Positions 34,860-47,499 of a DNA stretch of 64,000 bases are shown in pieces (position 1 is the first letter of the stretch; the number at the start of each line of letters is the position of its first letter). The stretch is taken from the NCBI GenBank assembly GCA_008508345.1, contig QNGE01003888.1, forward strand, positions 1-64,000, in the 5' to 3' direction. The notes under the pieces are model-generated. The model saw only the letters and a program-made list of their open reading frames with translations. It made no database searches and was not told where the DNA came from. This stretch comes from Paragonimus westermani. Lineage: Eukaryota > Platyhelminthes > Trematoda > Plagiorchiida > Troglotrematidae. A program made the position numbers and the translations under genes.

Positions 34860-37530
34860 GAGCACTCAGTAGCAATCAGACAAGGTTTTTTGATGTTCTC
34901 AGTAAACTGCAAAGTTGCATTCGATACATTGCTACACTTCGCCGTAATCACTCTAAACTAAACATTAAGCTTTCGCCAATTCACAATAGAAAGACTTAAT
35001 CAATCAGTATCCTGACTATTTTTAAAATAAAATATACAAAGCTCCTTGTCCCTCTCATGCACTAATCAATTGACCCAAGTTTGAACGTTTCCTCTGTCCG
35101 GGTGGATTCTCTATCTCCGTTCATAGACCATTCGATCTCATACGACAAAAGCTTCTAATGTGAAACAATGATATTATACGAGCATAATTCATGTATTTTC
35201 CTTGGGTTTGTTAAGTTTGTCTGTTTAATTGTGTTCTACGTAAATATTTAGAGAGAGCTAGCAAACCAGTAGCGTAACTCCTTGAGGTCTCATGTTAGAT
35301 TATGGTATAAATAATACCGCATCAACTTCGTCTATCCGCCTATCTATTTACCTATCTATCTAACTGTGTTCGCCTAGTTCTCTCCACTAGATCCACTCAG
35401 AAGAGATTGAAGCAGACGGTACACGCCCATTTTAAAAAACCGTCGACAGTTAGTTTGTATCATCGACTCAATTGACAACAGTTGGTCGCTTACAAATGTG
35501 CCCAGTTTCAATGTGGCCTTACGACGTTCACTGGCTGATCGTGAATTAAGATTTTTCCAATCTACTCAAAGTCAGCGTACCTTAAAAAACATTGATATTC
35601 CATAGAAAGCAACGGAACATAAAGGGAGAGACCTATTCGCCAAAGTCTATGCTGCTGCTAAACCCTTCAGATAGGAATATAAGAAACCCACTGTTTTGTC
35701 AGGTTAAAAAAATTGGCCATATTTCTGTTCTTGTATATTTTGATGAACTCAACAATATATCAACATGGGCAGTTATCAACTATGGTAGGTGTTATATATC
35801 ACTGCCCTCTCTTCACAGTTTTTGGCCAAATGACAGATAAGAGGTCAAATAAATCTCCAGCAATGATCCATGCTAACAATTTCTCTCAGGTTTAACAGTG
35901 TTATTGCAGTGGGAATAGAAGACAACTATCCTACTGCTCAAAGTCAAAAAACGAATGGCAATGAAAATGTGTATTAAATTTACTGGCATCTCCGTACTCA
36001 TTTTCCGCGAATTCACAAAACATACATCATCCTGAGAATGATGACTTAGGTGTTACGCCACATTTTACTCAAACTCATCTGATATTATGGATAGTTTTGT
36101 TGTTTTATGAACAGAAAAATTGTCACATTTGAATATTTCACCAAGTATTGCCTATTCACTGCAACTTTAGTAGACAGAATATATCACGTCTTTACCACAC
36201 TGTAAATTCAATGGTAACCGCGATGTATATGACGCGTCAAGCGTTACCATATCCACAGTCTAACTAAAAGTTCAACATACTGATCAAGGGAAGCTGGAAA
36301 TATTGCTGAAGCTCGACTGTGACAATCAAGGGAATGAAACTGCATCTAAGGCGAATGAATTCCTGCAGGCTGCAAACAGGAAGAAAACGAAGGATGACTT
36401 CTCATTTTTGGTTATTTTCTCTTTGCACACAGTGGATAAAATGTGTTTTGGAAGGTAATAATTAGTCCGCCGGTGAATTTCTGGTACACAAAAGAGGCAC
36501 TATCCGGATAATAAGACAGTCTGAGCGTACAGTTTTCCACCGGTGTTTATCTTCCGTATTGGTGCTAGGTTCTCTAGATTTTCTCCTTAATATTCTGGTT
36601 GTTAGCCCCCTTGTTGTTTTCAACTCGTTTACTCTTAAAAAACCACAAGAGTTTTATTAAAAGCAAATCATAAACGCCTTGTTAACTGGTATCAGACCAT
36701 TTCTAGAGGACGATATCAAGAGTTGTTTGTTCCTACTTGATTAACACTTGTGGTCAAGAAAGTCTGATGTGGCTTTCTAAATCTTCCACAAATTTTGCTA
36801 AGACCACCCCAGAGCTGTCAGACTGCTAACGTAAACGACAGTGAAGAGTAATACCACCAGATGTGGCATCATAGGCCTCTTAGAGCAAAACCAACCGCCT
36901 CGGCCAATTTCGTATGAATCATTCGTAACATGGGCAAACAAGCACTACTTGATAATGACAAGCGCATATCTTGTTCACTCGTATGGAATGCTTTCGCGCG
37001 TGTACTAACAACCCAAGCTCCCTTCCACAGAATGCGATCTGTCTTATTTCTGTGATATGACAGACCACTTGACTTGTCCTCATTTTCCTACAACATTCGC
37101 ACACACCGTAATTGCATAGGTTTCATAAGGATCACGGAAAACAGACATTTGCAAATTGGAATTCAAATAAATTCTTTGGGACTATGGGCAGGAAGTAAAA
37201 AGCGCTCGACCTTTTTACGGAGAAGTAACTGTGGAAAGCTTTTGTACAGATCAACTTTCGCCATTTGTTGGCCCAGACAAAGTGACACGTTATGCAGTGT
37301 GTCCATATGGTGGGTAAATGAAACACGATGACCTTAGCAGTCGCTGTTAGCAATGAAATGGTAACGAACCAGATGGTCAATTGTCGAATGCCATCATACA
37401 AACCTGAACTGAAGTCGTCATTAGTCAATAAAATGTTTGGTTCACAGGAGGGATGAACCTGTAAACTGAGCAAAGCGAGAGGACAGGCAGGAGCTCCATT
37501 GTGATTAATTATTCATGCCTTCCGCGAGAC
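34860..37530. other. No gene recognised; degenerate TATC tract
   Basis: Frames at 37074-37331 (plus, 85 codons) and 37132-37473 (minus, 113 codons) overlap antisense and have no motif. Frames at 35592-35895 are also motif-free. A degenerate TATC-type tract lies at 35331-35364. Confidence 0.5.
35331..35364. repeat. Degenerate (TATC)n tract
   Basis: About six imperfect TATC/TATT/CATC-type units. It is a decayed microsatellite with no evident role. Confidence 0.6.
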
Positions 37531-37534
37531 AAAT

Positions 37535-37590
37535 GAATATGTGAGTAGCATGCCCATCTCAATGTCAGGAGGATTGAATCACAATTACCC
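37535..37590 (+). repeat. Possible tRNA-related fragment (weak)
   Basis: A B box-like GGATTGAATCA (8 of 11) at about 37571-37581 is preceded by GAGTAGCATGCCCATCTC, loosely like a tRNA D-to-anticodon segment. No clear A box is present. Confidence is low. Confidence 0.28.
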
Positions 37591-37849
37591 GACAGGATGA
37601 CGATGCACACTCTTGATGAGATCCAGTAATGAGTGGGAAAGGTTTGCGGTGCTTCACTCGGAAATGCAATGTTGGAGAACGCAGTTTAGATGCAGAAAAC
37701 CACCAGACAAAGTAGCGTACTCGATGATGGAATTTGAGATGTTGTGGTCACTAACTACGGATATTCTCTCTCTCACATCCTCAATGAGAACGTGTAATCA
37801 TAATGTTAAACACTTTGGTTGCAAACAGTAACCAATAAAGATGAATACA

Positions 37850-37930
37850 CTTTCCGTTCCTGTAGGTCAGCTTCCAAACCAAGTGGCTAAACAGATTAAA
37901 CAGATGCAGATTGCGTCGAATTTTTTGCGG
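37850..37930 (+). repeat. Local direct repeat, copy A (degenerate)
   Basis: This segment matches 38777-38860 in the same orientation. The first 17-18 bases (TTTCCGTTCCTGTAGGT) differ at one position, followed by alternating matches such as CTTCC, CCAA-TGG, ACAGATG and CAGATT with several small indels. Two stops interrupt the frame that is open in copy B. The frames around it (37613-37831 plus, 37867-38097 minus) are motif-free. Origin unknown: it could be an old local duplication or two insertions of one repeat. Confidence 0.5.
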
Positions 37931-38776
37931 AACGTCTGAATTATGCTCTGGGCCAATATAACACGATTGTTAACCACCACAGACATACTTTCACCGACAG
38001 TGTTGAAGATAGTCAGGTAATAAAATTGCTCTTCAATTACGCAGGGACCAAAAAAGCGTAGAGCATGTGCATAACCGTGCCAATGTGGAGCCTCCACATA
38101 GAAGTGGAGCTCCTTCTGTCAGCGTGTAGTTTAAACTGTGTTGATTGCATTTAATTCGTTTGATTAATGCGGTATTACCAGCACAAGACGTATGTCACCT
38201 GGATGGTGAACAACATTACTGAAGTATTCACAGTGTCAAATTCGAAGATGAGTGACAATGGGCATCTTTGTCACCAACCGCAAAAGATTAAGGATGGGTG
38301 TTATGTTCTCACTGACAAGTTCAGCAATTGCTTACAACTCAGACAAATGTGCAGTCCTTGGTTACCAGTGCATTCAACAGAGAGTAGGACGATGGAATTC
38401 TCTACATTCTCACTAATAAGTGTCTCCACACAATCATTTTGCAAACGTTTATGAAGGTATTATACACTCCAGGCAGCACTGTATTGCAGATCCATAATTG
38501 CTTCCAGACGAACGTTAGTTGTACAACCTAAGTGAGCTAAACGTCAGTAATGTGGCATGGGTGGTGCTACAAAACCAGTGGATTTTGAAACGGATCAGTA
38601 GCAGTATTCGGATAGCTTGTAGATGGCATGTAGGCAAGTGGAAAAACGTTGTATGTAAACCTTTTTTCAGGTGTTGCAACATTGTTCGCCTGCGATGTGG
38701 TTGATTACTGACCTGATGAAACGAAAGCCGAATACGTGATCGTAAAAAATGTTCAATGGCTGCTTATAATACTTCT

Positions 38777-38860
38777 GTTTCCGTTCTTGTAGGTGCAGTC
38801 TTTCCGACCAAATGGATTTTCCCATGGACACAGATGATGCGCAGATTTTGTGCGTTAATT
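38777..38860 (+). repeat. Local direct repeat, copy B
   Basis: The partner of 37850-37930, starting 926 bases downstream. It begins with a pyrimidine-rich run ending in TTGTAG, which could be mistaken for a splice acceptor, then an ATG at 38812 that opens a 90-codon frame (38812-39081). That frame begins MDFPMDTDDAQ and later contains RRPSGKVCKTPWSKK, which loosely resembles the SGRVWKxxSKK segment of CCDC86/Cgr1-type nucleolar proteins. Nothing further supports that identity, so I do not call a gene. Confidence 0.5.
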
Positions 38861-38864
38861 CTCT

Positions 38865-41800
38865 TGAATCGGCCTCCTCAAAACTGATCGCAGCTGGTCG
38901 ACGGCCTAGTGGAAAAGTCTGCAAAACCCCGTGGTCCAAAAAAATTATTTATATAAACACGCGTATAATTTGCTACACTAAAAGTGAGAATTTTGTAAGA
39001 GTGAGGGTGTCTGTGAGAATGTCAGTCACCGGTCTTTGGAATGTGCGAATCTCGGACCTTTTGACTACCGTCGGAAATTGACTAAAACAACTAGTGAGAG
39101 CAAGTTAAATATAACCTCTGCGTTTGGTTCTTGTCTTGGTGTAACGTATGCATATAGTGATGTGGCGCCTACCCTAATGGATGGCTTCACAGTTCAGACG
39201 TTTCGTCCAAAAACAGTTTAAAAGTAAGATGGATTGAAAACCTGTAAACTATTTTAATTGTTTCTGATCTATCTGTAATAACTAGTGTTTCAAATTCTTA
39301 ACCATATTCTTGAAGAAACTGGTTTCCAGAAGGAATGTTTCGGTTTTTACGCCATTTTGAGCTTTCCTGAAAAACATTTTCATTTTTCATTGGAGTGCTC
39401 ATCTTTGTTTAAAAGATTGCATTGTGTCTCGGGAGATTTTCTTGGTAACTGGCTTTTCACCTTTTATAGGCTTCATATGACCGTTCGTTTCACTTTCTCT
39501 CCGTGACTGTGGGAAACATATCATATTGACAAATATTAAATCTCTTGGCCACGCAACAATTAATCTAACAGTGTCTGGTGTAGTCTCAGAACGCTGTAGA
39601 ATGCGCAGCATGTACCCTCCACCTAAAAGTTCAAGGATTCATGGTTCACACTTCGTTCAGACCGACCATACTTCTGAAGAGCAAAACTTGCCAAAACTGA
39701 TCGTTAAATGTTAATTAGAAAATAAAAATTCAATTTTTTTTCTTGTAAAAATGTGAGGAATTGTTTTTATCAGAAACATTTTCAGCTAATCTTAATGGCC
39801 TTACTTTTATACAAATTATAGTTTTCTAACGTTTCACAACTCGTTCACATATTTATTTGGACAACGATTTTTTAATGTATCTGAAAAATAAAAGAATGAA
39901 TTTCAGGTGAGACCGAATCTACCAACCTACTGTCACAAAATGTTTTCCAACTGTTTATCTCGAATAGAACAAAATTTTTTGAAAATATTTTTTACTTACA
40001 TTGTACTGATTTATTTGTAGAAAAAAGGTTTAAAATATTGACAGAAGACAAATGGTTTGAAGTCAAATTCGGTGGTTATCAGGAATAACAAAAAGTTGTC
40101 TATTTATATTAATTTGCATCACTTTGATAAATGGTAGGCAGGTTTGAGTAAGTGTACAGACCATCAAGCTGGAGTACTTACTAACAGGTAGATTTAAAAA
40201 CATCTGTACAGAAATGAATATAAACGAACATATACAGAAAGTTAAGAGCGAGGAAAGAACTTTGAATAAGCCTGTTCGTGTATGAATAAACGCACCTGAG
40301 AAACGTACTACCAGGTACGATTTTCTATGCACTAACACTGTGTCCCATGGACTATCGCCTTATCATTTTTTGATCACACGAAAAGAAACAAAGTGATAGT
40401 TATAAAAACGAATACATTGTTAAATGCTTTGCTGAATAGAACATTACTCAGATGCAAATTAACGATTTCCTTGAAATGGAGCCCCATAAAATGGTCTTAC
40501 AACAGAGAACCACTTACATCCCTATAAGCACTAGTTCGAGTACGATTGGTGTATTTCAAACTTAGCCAAGCAAGAGATGTACGGTGAGTCCATTTAAGCA
40601 CGAGGAACCCTGATCCACAGTAAGTAAAAATTTGCAAATTCAAGCTCAGATGCTGGGACTCGCGTTCGATTTCGACAGCCCAATACAATTCAGCCCACTG
40701 TCACTCACGAAGTAGCTTGACAATGGACATTATGTTGCATGAAGACTGGTTACTTAAATGACAAACACACTTAGCAGCCAAGTCAATAGTTAAATTACCG
40801 GTGTCGAATCGAATACTCCTACAGAAGACTGCTTACCGAGGCGTTCCATTTATATTTGATTGCTCACAATTTTCAATTTCGTGGGCCTGCAGTGCAAGTA
40901 TTACATGTGGATCAAATTCCTATTAAAATTTCGCTTCAAGAAGGTGAGTCGCACATAATAAATTATTAACCCACATGTACACACATTTGATTTGTCGATG
41001 GGCTTAACTTATTTCAGAGAACGTGCATAAGTTTTACTGACCGCAAACCAAAAGTTTGATAGGTGAAGTATGATGTGGCAAGTAATTAACTGTTTACAAT
41101 CAATAAAATCGATCGGCTTTGTTCACGTTTATCACTTTAAGTTACTTTCATCCAATCACTTCTGAGCGCAGACGATAGCGCAGATAATGACAGCAGTTTT
41201 TGAAAACCACCGCGCACAATTTACAAAGACCAGTTAACGCAAAATTGATTTATCGATTAACCATAAACAAAGTCAATTAATACTGTGTCACTAATGAGAC
41301 TAAATCTGACACCAAATGTGAACGCTTTTACCGTGATCTGTGTACTTAGCGACCATTTTCTCTCAGAACTAAGTACGATGGCAACAAGTGCGCACAGTCA
41401 CTGTTCCAAACGAATTTCGTTAAGCTTTGGGTTATCGAATAGATAATATACATTTTTTTAATTTTCTTTCGTTTACACAACCTCATACTGATCAAAGTTT
41501 ATTCGGACTCTTCATAGTTTACGCTTTTCTGTTGTGCTACTGTTGAACTACTGTGTAGTTGTTCAATGAACTATTTTTATGGATTTCATAGTATCAAGTT
41601 AAATTAACTCAAAAATATCCGTTTTTGTTGGTGTATTTAAGTGGGCTACCTAAAAAATAAGCAGGTATATTAAAAAACAAAGGTGGATTTTTGTTCGGTT
41701 CTTTGGAGCTATTTCTTTGTTACGAATGATTTTCAGTTGGACTCCATCTGTAAATGAAGGCGCACTCCCAATTAAAATCGAATTTTCAACTTTTCTTGTT

Positions 41801-42250
41801 TAAATCGGAATCTAACTTTCTGGTGGCAACTATTGGTTTGCATCGGCATAACTTGAGAGTAGGCCCAGTGAATTCCCAAAAGAAACTGATCTGTCTTTGG
41901 AGCAGCACGAAAACATCCGCTTATCACTCATCTACAAATCTACGTCCAACAGCAGTTCTCTTTCTAACGCCATTTTGAAGTTGTCACAGAAATTTGTCGT
42001 CAGATTTCTGACATCAATTGGAAATAAGGGGTCAGTTCATATATGAAGAGTTATCCGTGAGTTGAGCTATATGATGACATCTTCACTGGTTTTTTCCGCA
42101 AGAACTCGTTTCAACCGGTGCAACTCGCAAATGTTTCAGTTCAGAGCAGACAGGCGAAACCTTTCGCACTGCTTTACATTACCAGTTCCCCATTAATTTT
42201 TTAATATAAAAAAATGTGGCATACGCACAAAAAGTGTATTTGAAATTATT
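38865..42250. other. No gene recognised
   Basis: The frames here (39285-39506 plus, 40063-40338 minus, 41754-41978 plus) are 73-91 codons and motif-free. From 39.7 to 40.05 kb the DNA is especially AT-rich with A and T runs. A B box-like TAGTTCGAGTACG near 40531-40543 lacks an A box. No repeats were recognised. Confidence 0.5.
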
Positions 42251-42256
42251 CTGCCG

Positions 42257-42283
42257 GTTGCATGAATGCAAGTATCATGCAAC
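42257..42283. other. Perfect 9-bp hairpin
   Basis: GTTGCATGA at 42257-42265 and TCATGCAAC at 42275-42283 are exact reverse complements around a 9-base loop. No function is assigned. It is recorded as one of the cleaner short hairpins in the window. Confidence 0.6.
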
Positions 42284-43106
42284 TGATCATTTGATTACTG
42301 GACCAATCACGGGGACAAGGTAGCCTTTGAACATTACAAAGTGAGGTAGGTGTGTGCGTAGACCTGTCAGATCAGCATGGTCGGGTACGTTAGAGTTTCC
42401 TTGAAGTTGGCTTGACTGTCCATTTTCCGCAACAACCCAATTATCCACGTGTTCTGACGTCAGATCAGTGTGTTTCGACTTAGTTGCCGCCTGTCGGTTA
42501 TGTCAGCAGACGCAAGTATCTTAGTTCAAATAAGTAAATATTGTCCGAACAATCGTCCTGGGATTAAATTTTTAGGGTGTATCTCCGAGAGTTGGCAAGC
42601 ATGGCTTACACAGTTTTAGCGAACATCGTGTAATTGCTGGGCTAGAAAATGTTTATGTAATGCAGGCACTGGGCACATGCTGAAGAGAAAAACATTACTT
42701 GGTTCACAGTGTTATCCAACCAGTATAATCGTTATGATATTTTATGCATTCTACATATACATATATATATATGCAAAACAACCACTGAACCTGTCATGTT
42801 GTTAGTGCCGTCAATTTAAGTCGAGAACATTTCAACTCAAATATATTTGTTGTAGTTTAAAGAGAGTTATAACACATCTCATATAGAAAATAGCTATTTA
42901 TCTGTAAAAATAGATCCACAAATGTTACAACAAGAAACAGCTATAATATCAAGTATAACTAGTCATTATTCAGGTCGTGCACACCGCAAGTGCCTAAGGC
43001 TGTGTAGTCAACACAATAATAATACTTTCTGTAATGCGTATGGATAACAAAACCCTGACTAAAAAATGCATTGCTACGGCAAGTAAATTTTTTCTGCAAG
43101 TCCAAA
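42284..43106. other. No gene recognised; short AT microsatellite
   Basis: An (AT)6 run lies at 42761-42772. No open frame of 60 codons or more is present, which makes this one of the most coding-poor stretches of the window. Confidence 0.6.
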
Positions 43107-43107
43107 G

Positions 43108-43168
43108 TTGTGGTTTGCACGCGACTCACGCTCTCGTCGTGGCGAGTGCTTTGAAATACTGACCAATC
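43108..43168 (-). repeat. tRNA-related SINE head
   Basis: On the minus strand an A box-like TGGTCAGTATTTC (about 43165-43153) is followed by AAAGCACTCGCCACGACGAGAGCGTG, whose CTCG/CGAG forms an anticodon-like stem. A shortened B box (CGTGCAAACCAC, 43121-43110) follows. Order and spacing are tRNA-like. Several CpGs cluster here, which stands out from the AT-rich surroundings. Confidence 0.42.
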
Positions 43169-43169
43169 A

Positions 43170-46100
43170 GGAATTTCCTAGTAATCTCAAATCGTACTTG
43201 AAAACTTCCCTGCACCTCCAACGCCAACAGCGATATCCAGTCTACAGAACGTAAAAAAAAATTGAATTTAACGGTAATTTCTTCACATTTAAGAGCAAAT
43301 GTAAAAGCCAGTTTTGCTGATTCTAGCGCAGCACCTTAGAACAAAAGTTGAAATCTAACGATTAAGATTAATAACTGCTTGTCACATAAATACTGTATGC
43401 AAACGTTCCTCTCAACGAGTAATCTATTGATCAGTCGACTGAATCATTTCCGTCTATAATTACAGTAGATTAGTGAAACAGATGTGTACAATGCTGCTGG
43501 CTACTATGTATATATTCGAGACTCAATTTATCAAATTGTGCCGTTTTACATAAAAACTCTATACAACTATCTTGTCAGTAGTTAAGAAATTTTTGACTCT
43601 CCTCTTTGAAATTTAGTCATCTCGATGATACGAACTTTCCTCAAAAGCACAGTCCAAACTTGCTTCTTTTCTCGAGAGCGACTGGCCAAGAATATATTTA
43701 AATATGAAAGCTACCAATCAGATATGCATTATGTTCAACTCGTAGGACAAAATAGAGTTAAAAATAGCACAGTTAAAAATCCTAGGTGTAATTTTTAAAG
43801 CGGAATGATTTTTTTATGCTGTGCATCAAAAAATGATTTTTTGGGGAACTTGACTTGGCGTACATTTTGTGCGGTTAGAAAAGATTTCATAAATATTTTG
43901 CTCTACAAATTGGTGCATGCATCTACTTTCTGTTTGTCGACTGCAACACAGTCGATTTGTACTAAGCAGTGTGAGTCAGCTTTGCTCGTATGACATCCAA
44001 AATAACGAAGACAATAAACCACACATTGTTACCAGTACCTTTAAACCACTGAATAAATTGTAACCAACGCATCGTTTTGACACTGTAAACCAGCGGTGAA
44101 TAAATGACTCAGTTAAGTTGGGTGTTTGAAGATTTGTAACCGGTCACCGTCATCTTGCTCGTTAAAAATCGATTGCCATCAAACAGCGTGAACTAACTAG
44201 CAGTAACTAAACCGATTCCATCTGTCCAACTTTTGGTTTGCTGGTAATTCTGTACACGTTGAATTTACTTCCGCAACCCAGCTGAGCACTACTTTGACTG
44301 TTCTGTTATAATTACTTAAAGATTCCATCATGGTGTTTTTGAATTTATATGAAAACCAAAATGCATCATTGAGCGAGCATTAAAAACTGTTGTGATATCC
44401 ATCTCCCAGACACCTCAAAATTTCATCAACGTATCAGTTTATCTCCTTGAATTACTACAGTAGAATCTAAAAGAAAATGCAAAACGAGTCAGTTTGTCAA
44501 AAGCGAACTACTGAAGCTGAATCAAGCAACTAACAATTTTTAACAGTCTATGTGCAAGCAGAGCACGTCGATCAACATTGCCTCGCTGAGCACTGTTCAA
44601 CCTTATCCGATATCAGCAAATAACCTGACGAATTAACACAGTGACTCGTTGATTCATTAGAACAAGTAGTCATTGGCTTTTGATTACTAATTATATGCAT
44701 TCGGCTGCATCAGCAAACTAAGTAACCAATTTGACAGATTCATTGGTGTTTGCTTCTAGTCGGTTTACTTTTGTAACAAGTTAGCACACAGAATGGTCCG
44801 CATCAGCATATAATTTTATTGCATAGAACTCACAGTAGGGTTCGTCACAAGTTGACGTCATACGCGTGCGTTCCAATGTTCCGCTAACCTTGCACTTGAG
44901 TAAATAGTGCATATTCTGTTGGAATTCTACCACGCAAATGGACAGAGGCGTGTAATACATCCAGATGTAGACGGCTGGACAAAAATGGACAGCAGTTTGT
45001 GGCATCAATCTCTCCTTAACTAGGGAATAAACATTGTGACATATTTATCGAAGATTTACCAGCCGTTGTTATTTTAAATTTTTATAAGGTTCCTGATCAA
45101 ATCCAACGTTATTTCTTGTACTAAACGCTGTGACTAAGATTTAAACAATTCTCAGCCTCTATGGCTCAAACATCACCTTGAAGATAGCAGTTCTACCATT
45201 GACTTTAGCAGTAAGTTTACTGATTACTACCTCAGGGCTGATATTGGGCCACAACACTAGCAGCGTGTACTGTTGCCTCTAAATTTTGGCATATGGCAAA
45301 CAACGCGCAACGGAGAAGTGGGGGCTATAAATTGATGTTAGTTTTGCGCACTGGCGGGCTACTCGCAACTGGTTTCTGTTTAACACGAGAATGCGAACAC
45401 TTCTTGCAATAAACAGTTTTTCGTCTCGAAGGTACCTGTAGATAAGACCTAATTAACACGGTCTCAGGTTTCATTGCATTCCGACTGTGCATTTTAGCTA
45501 AAAAGACGAATTCGGTACTTGGGTTACTCACAGAAATGGCTGGTTATTCCAATAAGATTATTCTTACTTTCAGTTAGTTGGTACGCTGAAAGCAGGTTGT
45601 TCCGTTACAAGTTACAGATTGGTTCACGAAACTTCGTTTGCCCTGGTAAGATAGTCGGCGCAAACTCGGACACTTCCTAATGGACTACTGGAACGCCGAA
45701 GCAGACATATCCCTGACATACAAGACCTTCTTCTAGTCATAACACATTGAAAGCGTGGATTTACAAAATGTTATCAGCCAAGTTGAGGACTATGCCCTAA
45801 GTTAGCGAAGTGCTGAATGCAAGATAACTTTGTGATATCCGAGTGTGTTCAGTCCTAAACTGCCACCCACCGACCTTTGCAACAGCGTTAGCAGTGGATG
45901 TAATCAAGTGCAAACGTGACCGACATATCCAGGACACTAAATCAAGTTTTGGGGCGGTTTCTGAAAAGCAACTGCCAATCTCAGACTCAACAGGTGATTT
46001 CACAGTTGTTGTAGATTTTTCAAAAACGTCTGTGTTTCAAAACTTCTATTTACATTTTTCGTCGATTTACCTGAAATCGACCTTTTCTTACTCAGTCTAC

Positions 46101-47325
46101 AACGTCCAAGTCAATCTCCCATAAATAGTCAGACAACGGGAGTTGTCAATCGCTAATCAACTGCCACTTAATTACATTATTCGATTGTTTGTACAAGCTC
46201 TGCAACCACGGTGGATTAAATTCCCGTCAGCCACTTATATTGCAACTACTGTCCGCAACTTCTTGGCGTAAAGGTAAATGGATCTTCAAGCTACCGGCCA
46301 ACGCCTACAGGGACATTGTGTGTGGATTTTTTAACCAGACATATTCGTATGCTGTTTCAGCCTTGTCAGCCGCGTATGACTGTAATGACTCGATGACGCA
46401 ATAGTGATGAAAACCGTTCTTTATACTTTGCTTTCTAAATACTTGTTGTCTCTTTGGTGTCCGTTTCTTTTAAACAGAATTTCGTCCAGCCGAATATAGA
46501 ACAGCAGCGTCCCAGTTGCTGGGTTACGTGAAATTTACGCAAATACACATCATCTGAAACGAGAAAAAACATTGTTGCGCAGCGCCTCGAATCCATCAAC
46601 GCGGATAATTAGTTAGTTTTAAAGGTTAACATTAATATAAAAATGTTCACTTCATTAACTGAAATGCAATCGAACATAGGTTATCTGCTTGATGACCAAC
46701 GTTTTCTGACAAAGCCTTATTATGCCATTTGGTCGATCTGTTTTGTCCTGTTGAAGATTTTGCCTATGGTCTGAAGTTGTACTTTTCCAGTCAGTCTTTG
46801 CTCTATGTACGAAACATTCATTAACATTAACGGTAGAGTCTGCTTGGCGTAACCAGACCGCCACCGTTAAAACAGTTGTGTTGGCTTTCACTCAAACTAT
46901 TTATTTAATGACACTTGCAATTAGACTGCAACAGCGTGACTCCAAGCGATTTGCTTGATTCTCGAAGTTGAAGCAAATGCACTCACTCTGTTCTTATTTA
47001 GTCTGACTGGTCATAACTGAAAAAAAGACCCCAACTGCTACAACATGGTACGGAGGAGAATCATACGCATATTATCAAAGAAGTTAACGTCAGAGCATTT
47101 TCGATCATCCCCTCTTGAACAAAATGTGCACAAAATGGTATACCATCTTTCCACACAGAATGTACTGGTCGTGACTATGATAATGCGCTGTGAATACCTC
47201 GAACGATTTTAAAATAAAACCTTTGCCATATTGCTTCTATCTTAAGTACCTTAAGTATCGTAACATGACCGCAGCAACCATGAACACAGTTGTACGAACC
47301 TGTGCTTGAGGAAAAGTCGTTTAAT
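43170..47325. other. No gene recognised
   Basis: Frames 44781-45008 (minus), 45797-46003 (minus), 45843-46124 (plus, 93 codons), 46189-46404 (plus) and 46655-46891 (minus) include antisense-overlapping pairs and no recognisable domain. The first ends IKLYADADHSVC, which superficially recalls the YADD box but has an extra residue and no other landmark. No repeats were recognised. Confidence 0.5.
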
Positions 47326-47327
47326 GT

Positions 47328-47497
47328 CAGTTTTTTCCGCTGTGAAGAAAAAGATATTCACGCAAATGATAGTATATGGCAATAGACTTAAAAGTATACG
47401 TACATTGTCGATAATTTTGTTTGCCCCTTCAGATTTTAAGAACAACTAAACATTAAAACCATGAGATTGAGTCAATAAATTCTTCGAAACTCTGAAG
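47328..47497 (-). pseudogene. Tigger/pogo-like (DDE_1) transposase relic, copy C
   Basis: Minus-strand landmarks in order: at about 47497-47459 SFEEFIDSISWF, like the LFEEW helix. After a frameshift comes LKSEGANKIIDN with the Asp-Asn at 47409-47404, like LKxxGLPxKVLLLLDN. In the same frame, about 20 codons later, VNIFFFTAEKT (47357-47328), like VxVVFLPPNTT. The spacing from DN to the FLPPNTT-like segment is three codons shorter than in copy B. The frame stays open for 65 codons to 47251, but the overlapping upstream part has stops. The Pro residues of the last motif are replaced. It is inactive if real; each motif alone would be weak, and their order and similarity to copies A and B carry the call. 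Confidence 0.38.
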
Positions 47498-47499
47498 AA

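Noticed and set aside
41150..41200. SLLSADDSADND on the plus strand
   Set aside because: Lacks the aromatic residue before ADD and sits in a frame with no reverse transcriptase features.
44781..45008. KLYADADHSV resembling a YADD catalytic box
   Set aside because: It has an extra residue between the aspartates, lies at the end of a frame, and has no companion motifs upstream or downstream.
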